Source of the DNA: Chrysopilus asiliformis
Lineage: Eukaryota; Arthropoda; Insecta; Diptera; Rhagionidae
DNA length: 64,000 bases
Direction of reading: 5' to 3'
Assembly: GCA_964034945.1 (NCBI GenBank)
Contig: OZ035961.1
Coordinates: 87,562,124-87,626,123 of the forward strand
Shown here: piece after piece, positions 21,210 through 34,317 of the stretch
Layout of the letters: each line of letters starts with the position of its first letter
How positions within the stretch are numbered: position 1 is the first letter of the stretch
The notes under the pieces: generated by a model
Told to the model about the DNA's origin: nothing
Databases searched by the model: none
The model's input: the letters and a program-made list of their open reading frames with translations, nothing else
Translations under genes and position numbers: made by a program

Positions 21210-24200
21210 ATATTTTTATTTATTTGTATTTATTTTATTTAACCAATTATTATCAAGCGTACACAGTCATAGTCAAAACCTATCAAATTAAAACAATGTT
21301 AGAGAATTTCGATCAAAAACCAATTAAATTTGCTTTTGTGAAAGTAAATTGTTAAGATTTGCAAAAACTTCGGACACAATATTGAATCTATTTTTTCTCA
21401 CTTCTGACAATATGGCGTTAGATATCACGTAAATCTTATTTGGCAGGACTCGATGCAATTAACACCTGGCCGAATAAAATTGACGTAAAATTGATTACGT
21501 TTAATTTTGGGCGTTTGTTTTCTTATTGGTATCCAAGAAAATTGAGAAAAACCTCTATTTATGTATCACCAAAAGAGAAAGCGCAGAAAAAAACTTTTAA
21601 TTTAATTTTTGTCGCCAAAAAAAAATCCATTGAATAGGGTATGCGATGTGATTTTATATACATGTTGATGAATCTAAATTTAGATTTGCAGGCAGTAAAC
21701 TAAACGAATAAGGTTTCTTCAACAAAATCTTTGAATTCCTTCCAAGTTTTTTTCATTCAGGTATAAAATGTAGGTGGTTTTTACAATAAAAAAATATTGT
21801 AGGAATTCAGATTCATAACCTAATAAAATTGTTAGCTCAGTTGATAAAACTGTCTGTCAGAACAAATGTTTAGTAGCAAAGGAGAAAAATATTCAACTGG
21901 CTTTCACTGACAGAAATCTTCTGGTTCAATTTGATTATTAAGGAAATATTTTTGCCCCGGAATTTACATACACAAAGTTTTTTTTTCTAATTCCATAAAA
22001 AAAGCTGTGTACTTGTATCTTATGAATGATTCATCGTCTGAGCATTGATTTGATTATAGCGTTTGAAAGTGGTGGATTTATAATCAAAAGTCTACTCCTT
22101 GCATAAAAAGATAATAACGAATCTTTCAAGACTTTTAAATTGGATTCTATCGCACAATCCTCTTCCGTTTTTAGTCTGTTAAAATTTGAAAAGCAAGGAA
22201 GTAGGTGAAATATTGTCGTTGAAGGATAGATACTGTGAAACTTTAGCTTAAATATGATTAAGTCTTTATAATTGATTACCGTATATCCGATCTTTTGATT
22301 AAAATTTCAACTTCACTTAAGAACGGAAAGTTCATTCATTAATTAAAGCAATTTTAATGTTAGCCAACTAAAAAAATGATTTCGTTTTTGGCCGGAAAAC
22401 TTTTTAACGAGGGTCAAAAGTTTTAATTATGTTGCCAAGTTCGAATGTTAGTCAGTTTTGCATTGAGTCAATAAAGGACAAAGGGCTAATTATGTACTAA
22501 ACCACCGACTATTTTCATCTTTTTTTTAGATAAAATATGCATGGACATTCCCGCCCTAAAAGTATTTATAAAAAAACAAAAAACACGTGGAAAATCTTAT
22601 ACTTTTAGAATTTTTTTTTTATAAATTTTAGATATATCATATTTATGCTTAATGAATGGTGCGAGAACTTCGTAGAATGATAGTGACGTAAAATGTTGCG
22701 AAAAAGTGGAAAGAACTCGGAAAACATAAGTATTACTTTGTTTTTGACAGATTCAAGAGGTGTTCTAAACATTCCGTACAAAGAATCAAAAGCTCTTGAT
22801 ATAATTTGAATTTGAAAAAGTTGACTTGTTGTTGGCACGTGTGGGTTTGATGATTTTTTAATAATTGCTAAAAATTTGTGATGTAGGAAATTTTCAAAGT
22901 ATAATAGCTTATATTTAACTTTTTAATACTTAGTCGGGATCAAAAGAAATGTTTTTACCATAACGGTTTCCACGTAAAAACTTAATTTATGCTACCATAT
23001 ATTCTATCCAGTAACATTGATATAAAACGAGCAGATCGGATGAAATGTTCGCGTTAACTTTTGTCGATATTGAACATGTTTGAAATTGAGGTTGGATTAC
23101 TATTTGTTCCCTTTTACCGGAACACTGTCACTTTTAAAGGCGTGCGGGGACTACGGGTGATTTTCTTCTAAATATATTCGTGGGATTTCTAACAATTTAG
23201 ATGTTTGCTCCATAGAATCAATACTTTCATAAAAAAAAACTCGGTAAGAAGGACAAAATCTGTAGTTACACCTCTCTTGTAAGTGTCAAAAAGTCAAAAC
23301 TTTCACTTGCGGCGCATATCTTCTGAGTTATATGACTGTGGCGTATATACGCAAATTTATTTCTATTTATTTTTATTTTTTAATGCCGTTATGTAACTTC
23401 GTAAATTTTTGCTTAAAAATTTTAAAAAATCGGATTGAGTGACAGTGATAGAACTAAGAGATAAATCTTTTTGTGGAGCAATTTGTGGCTAAAACAGTCT
23501 TCTTCCACTTTCAAAAGCCATTAGATTAATATTCTTTCGTCTCTTGACAAAACTTGTGTTTTTTTCGGATAAAATTTTTAGTAAAAAAATATATATGCCT
23601 ATTCTAAAATCCGAAGTAGCATTAAGTTTGTTCGATTTCCCATCAATTTGTATTCTTGAATCCGCTGCGTTTCACTTCTGTATGATCTAGTAACGTTTTG
23701 AGGGTAGAATTACTCGTTGCACATTTCAGGATATCAAAATACCAATTGAATGGCGAATCGAATCGACTGAGTTTATTTTTACGTTTTAACTTTGGATTCC
23801 AGAATAGATGATAGTGTACAAATTATAATAGATTAAAATTGAATTAAAATAAAATTAACCACATTTAAATCACACAAATAAACTCGACGAAATAAAAGCA
23901 GAATAATTATTAAAACGGACGGAATATAAGCTTATATAAAATTAATAAATATCAAGTGTAAAATTTTCTAATACACGCAGAGACAAGACTTCGAAACATT
24001 GAATACAAAAATGAATACAAAAATGAATACAACAATTTTTGCTTTGTGTATTCAAATTTTTTTTTATTTTATAAAATTTATTTCATATAAAAAAATCGAT
24101 TATTATTAACTAGACTATATTTTAGGTAGGCGTGCTCACTATAAATGAATCCAAATAGTATATTTCGCTAGAATAAGATTTGCTTAATTACAAAAAAAAA

Positions 24201-25559
24201 ACTAAATTTTTATACATTTTTTTTTTAAATAAAGGACCTTTTCGTCATTACCTAAAATTTTGAGTTTCCATTGGGACTTTTTATTCATTACTTCTTTTAA
24301 TTTTTTTTAAGTTCAAAAGAACCATGCAGTTTTCGACGATTTTCATGCCCCCGGGCTAACTTTTGAACCAGTTGGGGTTTCACTTTCGTTGTTTCGTTGG
24401 AAAAAGTCGTGATCGAGACTTGGATCAATGGCGGACTTAGATTTTCTTCGGTTGTTTGATATGCTGTGATTTTGTTTATTTAAGCTTTTTTTTAACGGAG
24501 TTCTTGGTTTGAGGTTGACTAAACTTTTATTTGGTGATCTGAAAATGAGTGGGAAAATATTCTAGCATGAACTTACTTTTTCCTTTATATAACCTTTCTT
24601 CAATTTTTACCTCTAGCTAGCAAAGGTATATCCGCGGTGTCTTAACCATTTGCTGCCGACCCGCTAGACGTAACATTGTGAGATGGGGGTTACAATTCCC
24701 TCTATCTATGTCTACCACAATTAGCAGAACATGTTTTGTTTTAAAAAACTTTGCTTCAAAATTTTATAAAAATTACTATAATTTAGCTGCTTTAGGTCTA
24801 CCCAAAAATGCCGCAAAATTTTGATCCGATGTTTCAAACACATGAATTTTTTATAGGTTATTTATTATATTGCCAATTTCTTAAAATGTTTTCCATACAA
24901 CTTTTTTAAAATTAGAAACAACTGGAAATCGGGTGATTTTCTTGAATATTTAAGCACAAATCTCAAATAAAAAAATATCGATGGATGCCCTAATTTCAAA
25001 AGTAAGATACATACAGCATCGAATGCTGCAATACAAATTGGGTCAAAATTATGTAAAACATGAGCCAAATAACTTTAACGGCAGTCGCTTAATTCATTTT
25101 AGCAGTTCAAGGAAACTCAGAGTGCTTTTGACCGGATTTGAACTCGATTCCTTTATGAAAGAATGCCAAATTCTTTCTACGCTCTGCACCATTTCTTATT
25201 TGAAGATTTACCTTTTCTTGCAGTCGAAACGGAAATGCTCGATTTGGTCCAAATTTTTTATGTTCAAGTATTTTCTTGACGTTCAAAAATTCAGTTCCAT
25301 GTAAAATTTCCGGAAATTGATTTTCCTTCAAGGTCACAACTTTTTTTGTTGAGATTTCTTGTAAACGAATTTACCCAGCCGTTATGTGTTTGGGACGCAT
25401 TCATTGTTTTTTTTTTTGGTAATTGTGGGGACACGAAGGGAGTTTTCAAACAAAAATAAATTCCATTAAATTAATAATTTTTTATCCAAATAAAAATGGA
25501 ATGATGAATAAATATTTGTATAGTATATAAACAAACCTAGACGAAAAGGTTCTGATAAA
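21210..25559. other. AT-rich intergenic sequence
   Basis: No gene was recognised over 4.3 kb; open frames are short and low in complexity. Near 24646 a string TTAACCATTTGCTGCCGACC resembles the left end of the TTAA-flanked elements seen at 31.7 and 62.6 kb, but no right end was found. CAATGGCGGACT near 24428 may be a diverged hAT end. Confidence 0.4.
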
Positions 25560-25800
25560 TGGCACGTTAAATTAGTAGTATGGTGCAAGCAAGAGGACCG
25601 CTCAAAGCCAAATAAAATGATACTAGAAAATATTCAATGAATGTATTTTTGCATAAAAGATCGTGAGATTGAGAGATTTTTTCCATAGAGATTTTTCGAC
25701 GAAAGAAGGAAAAAAGTACTTTTCTCTTTTTCCTGGGATATTTTTTAATACGAATGAGAATTTGGAACGATTTTGACACTCTAGCTTTTAACGCCTCAAA
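25560..25800. mobile_element. Possible diverged copy of the 35.4-kb MITE
   Basis: The right end CACTCTAGCTTTTAACGCCT is the same as that of the element at 35443-35690. The left end (GGCACGTTAAATTAGTAG) is only weakly similar, and the length (about 240 bp) is close. Treated as a probable degraded copy. Confidence 0.35.
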
Positions 25801-27245
25801 TATGCAGGTCCAAAAGGCGGAGTTTCACTTGGAGTTTTTGACTCAAAAATACCACTAAAAAACATTCTTAACATGTTTTTCCAAACAGTAAAGCGACCAT
25901 ATCGTAAATCCAAAAAATATAACTCCGTTGTAGTTTCAAACGTATTTTTTCTTCATTTTACATTAATATGCTTTTTGTAGCTTTCACATGGGGTGTTATC
26001 ATTGACATAACATCTAATTGTGCAAAAGTCAGATTAAATAAGGTAATGTTGATAATTTGTATAAGTTTTTCCTTGATAAATTTACAAGGTGGGTGGTATT
26101 CATTGTGGAACGGGACAAGGCTCGGAACTTTTTATATTTTTCGGGAGAAGTTTCGGAAAGGGATATTTGACTTTGATCTGCATACAGTTTCGCCTGCGGC
26201 GCTCTTTTTCACATTTTTTTCAATTGACTCAACCCTGCGCACCCCCCGCCTCTTTCCAAAATAAAATTCTAGTCCGCCACTGTTTGTTGTCATTTAATTT
26301 AAGAACGTAAAAAAGTGACATTTTTCATACAGAAATATAGAAGTCTCCATCAGGAAGAACGTTGTCCTTTTTGCGAAAATTTCTTTTAATTTTGTTTCCT
26401 TACAAGTCACTTTGTGTACCTAAATAATATTTTTCAACATGCATTTACGAAATTGTCACAAGGGGAAAACTTTGACCTCACATTCTGGCAGCTTGAGTTT
26501 GAAATGCGCACCTGAATTCGTGTGTAAATTAATCTGATTTTTCTCTCGTTAACCAATAAAGACATTGTATCCGCATCATAAAAGGCAGTTTTGTAGAGAT
26601 TTTTATCCGGATATATTAATTAATATAAAGTTAAAAGTATTAAACTACAAGTTTAAAATCAAAAAGTTCTAGGAGACAAAACAAATCGTTTTCAAAAAGA
26701 TGAAAAGCAAAATAAAATCCAAGAATTATTTAGCAATTCCCAAAATATTGTAGTAAAACCTATAAAACAGAATCAAATAAACATTAATTGCCAGAAAACT
26801 TCAATGTAGCAAAAACTATTCAACAAATAGGAAAACTATGGGAATTTTGCAAAGAGAAGATAAAGGTTAAACTTTATTCAAGTGTTTCTGTGTGTACAAT
26901 ATATGTATTTATTAAAAGCAAAGTTTTATTTAGTAATATCTTTTTTTGTTGGGGAGTATCGTATTTAAATTATTTTTATTTTGAGGTGTTCAGGGTCAGA
27001 TCTACGAATGGGCAATGAGCCGGGCCGTGCTGGGTATTTAACGCGGACAGAGTAATATTTTGAGGGCGGCAAATTCAAGTTAATTCAGAAATGCAGCATC
27101 ATTTTGGGCACTGGTGCAGAGGAGCTAGGTCTGGCCTTGGCAGAGTTTTATACCAAAAATATCCACTTTCATAAACTACGATATATGAAAATTTGAAATT
27201 TGATTTCTTGTTCCGTAATAAAACATAAGAAACATACCTATGTAC
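25801..27245. other. AT-rich intergenic sequence with transposon scraps
   Basis: No gene recognised. A segment around 26230-26275 ending TAGTCCGCCACTG looks like one end of a hAT-type element. The less AT-rich stretch at 27000-27130 (GAGCCGGGCCGTGCTGGG) looks like another element fragment; neither has a recognised partner end. Confidence 0.35.
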
Positions 27246-29624
27246 TTAACCCTTAATTCATGAGGTGGGTCCAGTGGACCCACATTGACTTTTCTCTCTT
27301 TGCTATTTCTCACGTTTTCAGCACAGTGACTTTGAAATCTTCAGTACCTTCATACAGTATGGTGTTGTATGCCGAGTTAAAAGCACGGATTTGGTATGTG
27401 ATTAGAACAAGTCCATTGGAAACCACCTCATCATTTACGCATATGATTTTGTTATCTGTGCAGGCTCTTCTGGAAAAGCTATAGATATTGATTGATTCAC
27501 CAAAAAGGATAATTCACCGCAAATCTAGATAATCAACAAAATTTTTGGGACATACTTAACCTCGGATATTGAGGTGGTCCCGGGCCTGCCAGTCTATTCC
27601 TCAGCTACGGCATGCTTGCATTTGCCTGGCCTTTAGCTCGCCGGTGGGTGGGTCCTTGCTTCGGAATAGAACTGTAGGATAACACTATTTCATGCCGTGG
27701 TTTGAAAGTAAAAGAATGCACATTTCACCGAAGCGAAAGAAATCCGAATAAAAACTGATACTAAAGAAATGATTAAATTATACTAGGTTTCGTCACCCCC
27801 CATATCCACACATCTTTATTCACCCCCTCCACTTTAACGCAAATTAGCGCATATTGAAATGGTTAATTTGATACCATAATTTCACCCAACCGATCATCTC
27901 GAAAATCTAAACTCTTGCGCAGATTTACCAACACGAGAGAAAGAAAACTCGGTACATTCCTTCGGCCAAATATAAAAATGACAATCCAGCTTTATTTTAA
28001 AACAATTAAATTGAACAATTTTTGTTAATTCGATCTTTTAGGCATATTCTCTCAAAAAAAAATATAATTTTAGATGGATCTTACGTCCGCCTAACGTTGG
28101 TATAAAACGTTCTAATATGGGACAATGATTTACTCACACAAAAAAAAATCTTGACAATATTTCGCGATCAAGAAAATTTGGACGATTCAACACAATCGAA
28201 AATTCACAAAAGATAAACAATTATTAGCAAAGTATCCTTCTGAATACCATTAAGATCATACCATTAGCAAAAATAAGAAAACGTTTTTATTTACGGGCTA
28301 TTGCCTAAATATAATTTCCGTAACTATTTTTCAATGGTTAACTCTTCTTAATTATCACCAAAAGTGAGTGATTTGGCCTCAACTAATAAAAGCAAAAAAA
28401 AATTTTTGACTTACTTTTACTCCAGTACTTTCCTTTTATTATTTTTCTTATCAATGTTGATCCTTTTTATCTCTCCGTCAGCTATCCATGCGCGCACGAT
28501 GCAGACGAAGCTAAAAAGTTACTAAGGTTTCTCAAATTAGTTAAGGGTCATGTAAAGAAGAATAAAGCCATTGAAAAGTTAGAAAATATGTACTCTCCTT
28601 AAAAAAAAACTCCTGGGGATTGAGTAATTTTTCCAATACGCCGACAGTTTCCCAAAATAATTCGAAGAAAACTTTGCTTCACAAAAAGAAAAACTATAAA
28701 TTATACAAGAAGGTCCTAAAACTAGTTTTGATGCCGTGTAATCCTCTCCTGAACGATGTTAATCTACCCCACGTGCGGTTTTCCAAATTCTTAAGTCCTG
28801 CTTGCAGTGATAACTGTACTTTGAATGTCCCGCAACTTCTCAAAATTTGAATTTAAAAAAAATTCGGGAAATTTTGGCCGTGAGCTATTTTTTTCTTCTT
28901 TCCGCCACAAAATAAAATCTCTCCTTGAGAAACTAGACCGGAAAATTAATCCTTGGAAAATTTCGCCATGTGGCAATGAAGGATTCACCGTTCAGCTTAA
29001 TTGTAGTCGCGCCAATCTCCTCAATCTGGTTTTAAATTCATTTTATTATTTCCTAATTCGCGTTTAATTTTAGCACAAATTTTTACCTGAATTTATTATT
29101 ACTACTTTTTTGGAGCAAGTAGCCTAATATGAATCGATTAACTCCTAAATTCCTTATCTTGGCTAAAACCACGTTTTTTTCTTTTTATTAAAAACCACAC
29201 TTCTTGTGTCGCGAATAGAAAATTCAATTTGTATAAGTTTTAGTTTTTACCTGTTACTTTAAATTTTAGCGCGTGATCGTCTTTGTTCAATTTCGGTGTT
29301 TCATTTTAATTTAAGTTTTAAAGTTTTTAGCTTAATTTAAGTTTAAAACCAAAAAGGAAATTTAGCGCGATGAGGATCAGCGAACGGCTAACATTGAATT
29401 GGCTGCTGCCGATTCTTTATTGTGCCCAATCGAAGTCCTTTGTTATTTGTTCATTTCTATGAATATTGGAATATTGCGGGATAATTTTATTGAAGCGGTT
29501 CAATGGCACAAAGAAATTTAAGAAAAATGTAAGGGAATATCGTGTGCTGTGACCACTTTATTTTAATTTAAGGTTGTAAGGCCAGTGCCACACAACAATT
29601 TTCACCTCATAAATTAAGGGTTAA
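27246..29624. mobile_element. piggyBac-like element, 2.4 kb, coding decayed
   Basis: TTAA at both ends (27246-27249 and 29621-29624) is followed by an 18-bp inverted repeat with one mismatch: CCCTTAATTCATGAGGTG on the left and CCCTTAATTTATGAGGTG as the complement of the right. TTAA duplications with CCC starts are typical of piggyBac, and the length matches an autonomous element. I cannot find a transposase reading frame; the longest frames inside are under 85 codons with no recognisable motif. A 19-bp palindrome GTGGGTCCAGTGGACCCAC lies next to the left terminus (27265-27283). Confidence 0.6.
27265..27283. repeat. Subterminal palindrome of the TTAA element
   Basis: GTGGGTCC and GGACCCAC form a perfect 8-bp stem around AGT, 15 bp inside the TTAA. 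Equivalent palindromes of different sequence occur in the other TTAA-flanked elements. Confidence 0.8.
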
Positions 29625-29691
29625 ATTGTTTGATAGATAAATCAAAGAATTTCAATACTTTTCATTTCTTAAACAAAACAATAAAAAAAAT

Positions 29692-30426
29692 ATCTTATGT
29701 GAACAGCACATGACTTTCTTATACAAATCTACACTATAACCCGACGAATAAAATTTTAGTTTACGCATAAAAACATGAATTTTGATTTTACGAAATCTGA
29801 AATATCTCAGTAACGGTAAAAGCTATCAATTTACTGTAAAAGGGAAAAAAGTAAAGAATTTTAATATATTTAATTCTGCCTTAATTTGTTTTTTGTTTTT
29901 TTTTTTTTTTTACCGCGAAATGATTTTTTGAATTCCGGTATATCTCAGTAACGGCTTGAGATACTCATTTATAGTAAAAGACAAAAATGGGAACAAAAAT
30001 AGTAAATTTGAACACAGTAAAACTTTTGTCTTTTACAAGAACTCGATATCTCAAGCCGCTAACGTTATTTCAAAAAATCAGTTTTTTTGCAATTTTGTGG
30101 CAAAGAGAATAACGATTCCCACAATTTTGTCTTTTACTGTTATCCGCTATCTTTTACCGTTATTGAAATATTTTCATTAAAAGGAAAAGGTAAAAAAATA
30201 GTTTTTTTTTTGCAAACTAACGATTTAGGCGACATGAAAAAAAAAACCCAATTGAAGTTCTTTCTGTTATTAAAATTATCTACATTTTTGTAAATCGATA
30301 TCTTTTACCGTTATCGAGATATTTTTGATTTTGTAAAATTTTGTATATAAACTAATATTTTATAATACTATGTGTAAATTGTACAGAAACATCAACGTTG
30401 TATAAGAAAGTTATTGGCAGATATTT
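29692..30426 (+). repeat. Family-B element, near-complete copy
   Basis: It runs from ATCTTATGTGAACAGCACAT to GTATAAGAAAGTTATTGGCAG. The two halves are imperfect reverse complements, with repeated ATATCTcagTAACGGTaAAAG-type blocks. At 735 bp it is the best single view of the family. The interior is poly-T/A rich and has no coding. Confidence 0.65.
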
Positions 30427-30555
30427 CTTGTATGAAAGTTAATAAATTATCTTTGACTTATAATAAATTATCTTTGAATTTTCTCTACAGTTTATTATGC
30501 AAATGGTATTTTGTAAATAATTCCTTTTCATTTACATAGGTCCGTATTTAACCAA

Positions 30556-30846
30556 TTAACCCATTCGGTATTTTGGTGCCATATGGCATCATGCTAAAAA
30601 ATTTGAATTGTCTTATTATTTATTTATTTTCAACACTCTATTCTCATTCAGTGCACCTTTAAGTGCATTTGTGACCCAATTTTGATTTTTTGAGTAAAAA
30701 GCTGGACTACAGTGGACGTATTTGAAAAAAATAAAAATTTTTAATTTTTTTTTGTTTTAAATGATTACTAATAGCTTAAACATCATTAATTTGTATAGAG
30801 AGAATCTTTAACCCCCATAGAAAAAAACATGTACCGAACGGGTTAA
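30556..30846. mobile_element. TTAA-flanked piggyBac-like MITE, copy with CCCATTCGGTA ends
   Basis: TTAA at 30556-30559 and 30843-30846 frame an 11-bp inverted repeat with one mismatch (CCCATTCGGTA / CCCGTTCGGTA). A palindrome TGCCATATGGCA (30577-30588) lies near the left end. The 291-bp interior is AT-rich and non-coding. The right TTAA is almost directly joined to a hAT-type end at 30849. Confidence 0.75.
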
Positions 30847-30848
30847 TG

Positions 30849-31682
30849 CAGAGTTTCTCAACCTTTCAGTATTCGCGGCCCAATTTTCAATCAAAATTGT
30901 CATCGCGCCCCCCCTGCATACAATAAAATGTATACAATAATAACGTAATTTGAGTATTTTGGCGCTAAACCTACACTACTACCCTAATTTTAAACACAAA
31001 TTACCAAGAAAACAGTAATTTATTGACATTTGGCAACACCGATCCTCAGCGTTGACAAAACAAGAATCCGGTACCTTTTTTTTGCTCTTGCGTCATTTTC
31101 GCGAGAAGTTGTTTTAACCCTGAAATCACAATGAACGCGAAACTGGCGCAGAAACTGTCACTTAAAAGTTTGGTTCCCACAAATTGTTTGAAGTGAGCAC
31201 AGTGAACGTATAGAACGCAGCTACAACGTAACCGCAATGCAAAAGTTTGCAAACTTCTAACTTTGCCGCAGAATTCTGCGTTGACAGTTCATAAAGTGAG
31301 GTTGGAAAAATGTCGTTCGAGGAAAAATTGATAGCCTTAGTGCAAATAACAAAGATAAAGACCAACAAAGCAAATTATCGCTTCAAAATTATCCATTTTT
31401 GTAATTTTTCCAAGTTTATACCACTTTATATTATGTCACTTGTACTACTTCACGAGCTGCCATTGTGCTCTGCCGCTAGAATTTTGCACTGCGTGACAGT
31501 TCAGAAGTTGCGCTGGTTTCGCGCTGGTTTCGCGTTCATTGTGCTCCAAGCGTAAGTTAATAAGTTAATTATTAAATATTATGTCGAAATGTATTTTGTT
31601 TTGTATGTGGGTATGTACTTTCCTCTCAGTCAATTAATAAACTTTTTTAAATATTTTGTCTTGGATATGCTCGCGCCCCCCC
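30849..31682 (+). repeat. hAT-type left end and inverted-repeat-bearing sequence
   Basis: CAGAGTTTCTCAACCTTTC resembles the left terminus of many insect hAT elements and is followed by CGCGGCCC and a GCGCCCCCCC block. Inside, TCACAATGAACGCGAAACTG (about 31127) and a longer complementary stretch near 31492-31548 form an imperfect inverted pair. I did not find a matching right terminus, so boundaries and class are uncertain. A TTAA MITE interrupts a second GCGCCCCCCC block at 31683. Confidence 0.35.
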
Positions 31683-31997
31683 TTAACCCTTTCACTCGGC
31701 GCGTACACAATTGTGTACATCATATTTAACTCGTATTTCTAAGAGAATTAGAAGGGAGATTAATGACAATTTATGTACACAAATGAGTACATAATCAAAA
31801 AGATACTTCTAAAAAGATATTTAAATTTTTTAAATTTTGAAATATATTTTGTTGCTATATATTATTATTGAAAAAAGCAAAAAAAAAAATTTGTTGTTTT
31901 TTTTTAATAATAATATATATTTTTATATATTATTATTGAAAAAATCAACAACATATTTTTTTTGCTATTAGAAATAAATGCCGAGTGAAAGGGTTAA
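31683..31997. mobile_element. TTAA-flanked piggyBac-like MITE with CCCTTTCACTCGGC ends
   Basis: TTAA at 31683-31686 and 31994-31997 frames a perfect 14-bp inverted repeat CCCTTTCACTCGGC. A perfect 16-bp palindrome GTACACAATTGTGTAC lies at 31703-31718. The interior includes ATATATTATTATTGAAAAAA twice and is non-coding. Confidence 0.85.
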
Positions 31998-32027
31998 ATG
32001 TACTCGCGCTGAGCAGCGATTCTCAAT

Positions 32028-32450
32028 GGGTTCTATTCTGTAATTTTTCATAAAATGATATTTTATGTTATTTTATGAAGATAATATGTCTTCATAAAAT
32101 AAAAATAAAAGTTTGTGTGGCAATTTAAAATTATTTTATGAATTATTATTTTCACAATTTTGGACTAAGTAATAATTCTAAGGGTGTTCTTTTTTATGGA
32201 TTATATACGCTGTTATTCTTTAGGAGATGAACTTCACAACGCAAATATCAAATGACATTCATAAAAGATGTTAAAATGGCTATAAAATAACCTGCCGAGG
32301 TTCTTTTATGTTATTACCCATAACAGGAAAAATTTTATGTTATAAGTTAACATAAAATTTCACATGCATAATAGAACTTTAGAAAATTTGTCTATTTTAA
32401 CACTTCAAATAATACACAAAATGATAAAAAAAAATTCGGACAGAATAGCG
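32028..32450. mobile_element. Inverted-repeat MITE flanked by CTCAAT
   Basis: A direct repeat CTCAAT (32022-32027 and 32451-32456) flanks ends that share CTATTCTGT in inverted orientation. The interior is packed with CATAAAAT/ATTTTATG words on both strands. The 423-bp element has no coding. The 6-bp duplication does not by itself identify a superfamily. Confidence 0.55.
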
Positions 32451-32459
32451 CTCAATACC

Positions 32460-34315
32460 AAATAATTTAATTAAATCTTCTTTGGAATTTTAAAGCAAAT
32501 GAATATTTTTTTTGTCATTAATCGATCGATTGTCAGTGGATCAAAAGCTGAAAAAGAGAATTCGTTTGCGAACAAAAATATTAATTCAAACAATATTAAA
32601 CAATCCCTTTAATATAACACCGCGTAAAAAAAATATTTTATTATTTGTTGGTTTTCTCTGTCAGGATTTTTCTTTGAAGATAAGCCTGTTCTTTTAGTAA
32701 ACCGAATTAAAGTAAAAAACATTTCGCAGTAACTAGTTGTCAAAAGGTAACAACAAAGGAATCTGATTTATAAAAGGATTAATAAAGTAATTACTTTACA
32801 TAAAAACATTGAAATGGAAATCCTTTAGAGAAAAAAAAAATCATTTATTAAACCGAAGACGGTATTTATATCTTTGCTTGGCAACATTGCTAAACCAAGA
32901 AAGGTATTTTCTACAAAATATGCAAATATTCAATTTTTTAAAATTCAATTTGAAAATAACTTTTGTTCACTTTTTTCTTCAAGAATTCTTTAAAAAGGAA
33001 AATAACAAGGGATCATTACGAGTCCTTTCTGCAGCCCACCTATCATCTTAAAGACAACGATTTTGCCCGACAGTATATGACTTTATCCTGGTATTCGGTG
33101 AAAAAACGTCGGGAAATTCTTCCAATGTACATATCGTTTGCCATTAGATAATTTCTCCCAGAAGATAGAAATAAGGTTCACGCAAATTTTCATACAGAAG
33201 CTATAATGTTCAAGTGTACTGAACCATTAAACTAGCGATCGTTGGTCCCTTTGTTACTACCAGCACCCGACTTTTTAACTAAACAAAACTCCAAAAGAAT
33301 TCCCTTTTTTTTATCTCTTCCTTTTTTTTCAATGGTTTCCCTGATGAGCGGTAATACAATTTTTTGTCGCAACGTTTATCGAATGAATTCGAATATTTTT
33401 TTATATTAGAAAATTGAGGATTAAAAATGTGGGAGTAAATACACGAAGATTTTATTTGGATAATCTCCCATTAGGAATTGAAATTGTTTTACCTTTGGAA
33501 GTAACATCAACTCGAGTATTCCATTAGGATTTTAATTTTGATTATGTAAACGATAAAACTTTTTTCTGGAGTTGTTCGCAATGAATCGAGTTTAAATTTT
33601 TCTCAGGTTATTCTTTTGCGTTTTTCTTTTAGTTCTTTTGCATTTTTCTTTAAAACCTAGTTATTTTAAATTTATTTACAGCTAGTATAAGCGTTATACA
33701 CACAATGCATAATTCACTACTTCTTATAGTATCTCTGCCTACAGTTTCTATTTCATTTGTTTATCCAGGTTCGTTTATGGAAAAAACCGGACTTTTCAAA
33801 ATGCTCATCTTTTACATGTATTCGGAGTTTCCAGAGTCTTACTTAAACCAGCTTTACTGTATTAAACCAGAGTCTGACTTAAACCAGCTTTACTGTTGAC
33901 TGGATAGCAGCTCGGGGGACTTGAACGAAATGAAAAATAAGTTTTCGTTCCGGTTTTCGGTTTCACTCTTTAGTTTTTGGCGGTTCGGGTTACGCTCCGG
34001 CTTTTAAAAAACAGGGTTCGATTGCATTTGCTATTTGAACTCATCACACATACTTTTTCAATCATACAGCAAATACAGTAGCCCATAAACTACAGTGGCG
34101 GTGCAGTTTCACGATATTCCAACGTCACGCACTTTATATATTTATCAAAATGTATAATTTTAATGAACATTTCTCTTGAAACCCTAAAACATTGATGGGA
34201 AAACTTGTTTTGTACTTTTTAGTGCATTTTAAAAGTTATAAGATTAGAAAACTTGTTTTTAATATTTTTTTTATTTTATACATTAATTACTTAAAATGGT
34301 TAACTAAGTATGTAC
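32460..34315. other. AT-rich intergenic sequence
   Basis: No gene was recognised; short frames have no family features. A 36-bp tandem repeat is listed separately. Confidence 0.4.
33832..33896 (+). repeat. 36-bp tandem repeat, about 1.8 copies
   Basis: A unit starting CAGAGTCTTACTTAAACCAG at 33832 repeats at 33868 with one difference visible (T to G). Confidence 0.85.
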
Positions 34316-34317
34316 TA

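Noticed and set aside
24427..26278. Pairing of CAATGGCGGACT and TAGTCCGCCACTG as one 1.85-kb hAT element
   Set aside because: The ends match only loosely and the flanking 8 bases differ, so there is no target duplication to support it.
30849..32040. CAGAGTTTCTCAACC and CAGCGATTCTCAATGG as the two ends of one hAT element
   Set aside because: Both are in the same orientation (left-end type), so they cannot be the inverted ends of a single element.
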